A DNA stretch of 64,000 nt, taken from NCBI GenBank assembly GCA_030263805.2, contig CP136010.1:1689001-1753000 (forward strand). Reading direction: 5' to 3'. Under the pieces are notes generated by a model. That model searched no databases. It worked only from the letters and a program-made list of their open reading frames with translations, and was not told where the DNA came from. Shown piece by piece: positions 61,191-64,000 of the stretch. The position numbers and the translations under genes were made by a program. This DNA comes from Pseudomonas sp. FeN3W. GTDB taxonomy: Bacteria; Pseudomonadota; Gammaproteobacteria; Pseudomonadales; Pseudomonadaceae. Each line of letters opens with the position of its first letter. The first letter of the stretch is position 1.

Positions 61191-61201
61191 GTGCATCTCC
61201 T

Positions 61202-61660
61202 TCAATCTTTGTTAACCGAGTTGAGCAGGAATTTGCCGATCAGATCCTCGAGCACCAGCGAGGACTGGGTGTCCTGAATGGTGTCGCCATCGGCGAGCAA
61301 TTCTTCCTCACCGCCGACGCTGATGCCGATGTACTTCTCACCCAGCAGCCCTGCGGTAAGGATCGAAGCCGTCGAGTCGGCCGGCAGGATGTCGACATCC
61401 TGCTGGATTTCCAGCGTGACTCGTCCGGTGTAGCTGTCACGATCCAGGTCGATCGCGGTGACCTTGCCGATGGTCACGCCAGCCATGGTCACCTTGGATC
61501 GGACAGTCAATCCGGCAATATTGTCGAAATAGGCATACAGCTTGTAAGTGTCGGCATCAGTAACGCTCAGCCCGCTGACACGCAGTGACAGCAGCAGCAA
61601 GGCCAGCAGCCCGGCAAGCAGGAACAGCCCGACACCCATTTCCAGTGTGCGGATACGCAT
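61202..61660 (-). CDS. mlaD: MlaD, MCE-domain membrane protein
   Basis: A 152-residue protein with one N-terminal membrane segment (GVGLFLLAGLLALLLLSLRV) and an MCE domain (DNIAGLTVRSKVTMAGVTIG). It forms a hexameric ring in the MlaFEDB complex. ATG 61660 shares one base with the mlaE stop; the longer frame is inside mlaE. Confidence 0.96.
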   Translation of the reverse strand: MRIRTLEMGVGLFLLAGLLALLLLSLRVSGLSVTDADTYKLYAYFDNIAGLTVRSKVTMAGVTIGKVTAIDLDRDSYTGRVTLEIQQDVDILPADSTASILTAGLLGEKYIGISVGGEEELLADGDTIQDTQSSLVLEDLIGKFLLNSVNKD

Positions 61661-62457
61661 CAGAAATCTCCAAACATCAACGCGGTCAAAATGAAATCGA
61701 GGCCGAGCACCGCCAGCGAGGCGTAAACCACAGTCCGGGTGGTGGCACGGCTGATACCTTCGGAGGTCGGGTCGCAATCGTAGCCCTGGAACACGGCGAT
61801 CCAGGTCACTACCAGCGCAAAGACGACGCTCTTGATAACGCCGTTGAGCACATCGGAACTGAAGTCGACACTGTTCTGCATGTTGGCCCAAAACGAGCCT
61901 TCGTAGACACCGAGCCACTCCACCGCCACCATCGCTCCGCCCCAGATACCGACCACGTTGAAGATCAGCGTCAGCAGCGGCAGCGAGATGAAACCGGCCC
62001 AGAGGCGCGGCGCGATGATGTACTTGAGCGGATCGACTCCGATCATTTCCAGGCTCGAGAGCTGCTCGGTCGACTTCATGTTGCCGATCTCGGCCGCCAG
62101 AGCCGAGCCGGCACGTCCGGCGAACAGCAGCGCAGTAACCACCGGACCGAGCTCGCGCAACAGGGTCAGTGCGACCATCTGCCCAACCGCCTGTTCGGAG
62201 CCGTAGCTGCTGAGAATGTTGTAGCCCTGCAGCGCCAGCACCATGCCGATGAAGATGCCGGAGACAACTACAATGGCCAGTGACAGCACACCAACCGAAT
62301 AGAGCTGCTTGACCAGCAGCGAAAAACCGTTACGCAGCCCGCTTCGCCCGAATAGCGCATGCACCAGAAATATCGTCGAGCGCCCTAGGGCTGCCAGCAC
62401 ATCCAGTCCGGCGCGACCGAGCAGGGCAATCCGATCCAACAACGAACGCTTACGCAT
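61660..62457 (-). CDS. mlaE: MlaE permease
   Basis: A 265-residue permease with about five membrane helices. The motif ELGPVVTALLFAGRAGSALAAE-type region and LSSLEMIGVDPLKYIIAPRL mark the MlaE family. It forms the lipid channel with MlaF. It overlaps mlaF by 8 bases and mlaD by 1. Confidence 0.96.
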   Translation of the reverse strand: MRKRSLLDRIALLGRAGLDVLAALGRSTIFLVHALFGRSGLRNGFSLLVKQLYSVGVLSLAIVVVSGIFIGMVLALQGYNILSSYGSEQAVGQMVALTLLRELGPVVTALLFAGRAGSALAAEIGNMKSTEQLSSLEMIGVDPLKYIIAPRLWAGFISLPLLTLIFNVVGIWGGAMVAVEWLGVYEGSFWANMQNSVDFSSDVLNGVIKSVVFALVVTWIAVFQGYDCDPTSEGISRATTRTVVYASLAVLGLDFILTALMFGDF

Positions 62458-63265
62458 CGGTGCCTCTCAGTAGATCGTCGGCATAGGCCGGTGCAGGAAA
62501 ATGGAATGGCACCGGCCCGTCGGCTGCGCCCGTCATGAATTGCCTGATGCGCGGATTGTGCGACTCCATCAGCTCCGCCGGCGTACCCTGGCCAAGCACC
62601 TGGCCGTCGCCCACCACATAGATGTAGTCGGCAATGGACGCGGTTTCGGCCAGGTCGTGGGAGACCACGATACTGGTGATGCCCAGTGCGTCGTTGAGCA
62701 GGCGAATCAGCCGCACAAGAACGCCCATCGCAATCGGATCCTGTCCGGCGAAGGGTTCGTCATACATCAGAATCTGCGGGTCCAGGGCAATCGCCCGCGC
62801 CAGCGCGACACGCCGCTTCATACCACCGGACAGCTCGTCGGGCATCAGCTCGATGGCGCCACGCAGCCCCACCGCTTCGAGCTTCATCAGCACGATGTCG
62901 CGGATCATCTCGTCCGGCAACCTGGTGTGCACCCGCAGCGGAAACGCCACGTTCTCGAACACGTCGAGATCGGTGAACAGCGCGCCGCTCTGGAACAGCA
63001 CACCCATCTGCTTGCGCATATCGAACAACTCGCTGCGCGAGAGGCTCGGCAGATTGTTGCCTGCCACCCAGACTTCCCCGCGCGACGGCATCAATTGCGC
63101 AGCGATAAGGCGCAACAGCGTCGTCTTGCCACAACCGGACGGCCCCATGATGGCCGTGACCTTCCCTCGCGGTATGGCGATATCGACATCGTTGAAAATA
63201 CTGCGCTCGCCTCGCTTGAAGGTCACTCCCTTCAGCTCGACAGCGAAGTCATTGCAGGCGCTCAT
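62450..63265 (-). CDS. mlaF: MlaF ABC ATPase
   Basis: A 271-residue ABC ATPase with Walker A IMGPSGCGKTTLLRLIAAQL, signature LSGGMKRRVALARAIALDP and Walker B ILMYDEPFAGQDP. It powers lipid movement with MlaE. ATG 63265 has AGGAG upstream; the longer start at 63280 is less likely. It is the first gene of mlaFEDCB, transcribed away from kdsD. Confidence 0.97.
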   Translation of the reverse strand: MSACNDFAVELKGVTFKRGERSIFNDVDIAIPRGKVTAIMGPSGCGKTTLLRLIAAQLMPSRGEVWVAGNNLPSLSRSELFDMRKQMGVLFQSGALFTDLDVFENVAFPLRVHTRLPDEMIRDIVLMKLEAVGLRGAIELMPDELSGGMKRRVALARAIALDPQILMYDEPFAGQDPIAMGVLVRLIRLLNDALGITSIVVSHDLAETASIADYIYVVGDGQVLGQGTPAELMESHNPRIRQFMTGAADGPVPFHFPAPAYADDLLRGTDA

Positions 63266-63349
63266 CTGGTCTCCTTGCATACAGTCTGCGAAGCAGACGG
63301 CTCCCGATGACGCTGGGATACTTTCTGCCCTGACCGTTTTCGGCGGCGC

Positions 63350-63355
63350 ACTATA
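63350..63355 (-). promoter_or_regulatory. Possible -10 box of the mla operon
   Basis: On the minus strand TATAGT lies about 85 bases before the mlaF ATG. The -35 region is poor. Confidence 0.45.
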
Positions 63356-63508
63356 GCATCGCGCCGGAGGCCGCCCAAACCGATGAGCGTTTCGGCAGAT
63401 TGCTAGCCACGCGCCGTTCAGCTTCGGTTCAGCTCAGGCTGATCGAATCGCTTTGCGCGCCGACCGTGACGCACCGACATTTTCCATGAGCACGCAGCGG
63501 TTTCTCGC

Positions 63509-63514
63509 TATAAT
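63509..63514 (+). promoter_or_regulatory. Possible -10 box of kdsD
   Basis: TATAAT lies 33 bases before the kdsD ATG within CGCTATAATCCCCG. No convincing -35 hexamer is visible. Confidence 0.5.
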
Positions 63515-63546
63515 CCCCGCCTTTTAATCGGACGACCTCGCCAGCC

Positions 63547-64000
63547 ATGAGCCAGAGCAGCCAATTGATCGAAACCGCGCAACGCACCATCCGCCTGGAA
63601 ATCGAGGCGGTTGAGCAGTTGAACGCACGTATCGATGCCGATTTCGTGCAGGCGTGCGAGCTGATCCTTGGCTGCAAGGGCCGTGTGGTGGTGGTTGGCA
63701 TGGGCAAGTCCGGGCACGTCGGCCGCAAGATCGCTGCCACCTTGGCCAGCACCGGCACCGCCGCCTTCTTCGTGCATCCTGCCGAGGCCAGTCATGGCGA
63801 CATGGGCATGATCACTCAGGACGATGTCGTCCTCGCCCTTTCCAACTCCGGCACCACCAGCGAGATCGTCACCCTGCTACCGCTGATCAAGCGGCTCGGC
63901 ATCACCCTGATCAGCATGACCGGCAACCCCAACTCGGTGCTGGCCAAGGCCGCCGCGGTGAATCTGGACGCCAGTGTCGCCATCGAAGCCTGCCCACTGA
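63547..64000 (+). CDS. kdsD: Arabinose 5-phosphate isomerase, N-terminal part (cut by window edge)
   Basis: The first 151 codons are present and the frame is open at the right edge. The SIS domain shows VVVVGMGKSGHVGRKIAATL, FFVHPAEASHGDMGMI and ALSNSGTTSEIVTLLPLIKR. KdsD converts ribulose 5-phosphate to arabinose 5-phosphate for KDO. The C-terminal CBS pair would lie beyond the window. Divergent to mlaFEDCB as in other gammaproteobacteria. Confidence 0.95.
   Translation, partial: MSQSSQLIETAQRTIRLEIEAVEQLNARIDADFVQACELILGCKGRVVVVGMGKSGHVGRKIAATLASTGTAAFFVHPAEASHGDMGMITQDDVVLALSNSGTTSEIVTLLPLIKRLGITLISMTGNPNSVLAKAAAVNLDASVAIEACPL

Overview
This 64 kb window is chromosomal DNA from a GC-rich gammaproteobacterium of the Pseudomonas group. 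Protein sequences and gene order (dcw cluster, rsmI-lpoA-yraN-gmhA, sspBA-petCBA-rpsI-rplM, cysD-cysNC, algW-hisCDG-murA-mla-kdsD, pilA/pilBCD) match pseudomonads closely. The neighbour combinations and short, divergent REP-like repeats suggest a Stutzerimonas (Pseudomonas stutzeri group) genome. That species call is inference from memory of related genomes, not a database result.

Layout. (1) 1-10.7 kb holds single-gene units: the start of mqo, a PA4642-like protein, a SulP transporter, a short-chain dehydrogenase, a LOG-family nucleotide hydrolase bracketed by four paired DnaA-box-like repeats, two membrane proteins, MgtC, a sorbosone dehydrogenase-like lipoprotein, and a stress group (OsmE, a lysine-rich protein, a 44-codon ORF, a ferritin-like protein). 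(2) 10.7-28.6 kb is a complete division and cell-wall (dcw) cluster on the minus strand, mraZ to ftsZ then lpxC. Most genes overlap by 1-11 bases, and a MraZ operator and promoter precede it. (3) 28.7-33.7 kb holds rnpB, rsmI and the divergent lpoA-yraN-gmhA-dolP operon. (4) 33.7-38.5 kb holds sspB/sspA, the cytochrome bc1 operon petABC, and rplM-rpsI.

(5) 38.9-48.2 kb contains an aldo/keto reductase, an orphan CbiM-like permease, yacG-coaE, and the type IV pilus genes pilD-pilC-pilB divergent from pilA. pilD carries an 11-base homopolymer inside the gene. pilA is followed by about seven 160-bp REP units and a REP-associated tyrosine transposase (RAYT). (6) 48.3-52.3 kb holds ytoQ and the sulfate-activation genes cysD and cysNC, which are separated by a four-helix-bundle (23S rRNA intervening-sequence type) gene with inverted 7-mer repeat flanks. 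(7) 52.5-64 kb holds a Nif3-like protein, algW, hisC-hisD-hisG, murA, ibaG, a PsiE-like gene, the mla phospholipid-transport operon, and the start of kdsD on the other strand.

Functionally the window is dominated by envelope biogenesis: peptidoglycan precursors and division, lipid A (lpxC), KDO and heptose sugars (kdsD, gmhA), outer-membrane lipid asymmetry (mla), LpoA, DolP and AlgW stress sensing. The features most worth a second look are the DnaA-box pairs around the LOG gene, the poly-G tract in pilD, the REP array with RAYT beside pilA, and the rRNA-IVS-like cassette inside the sulfate-activation operon.
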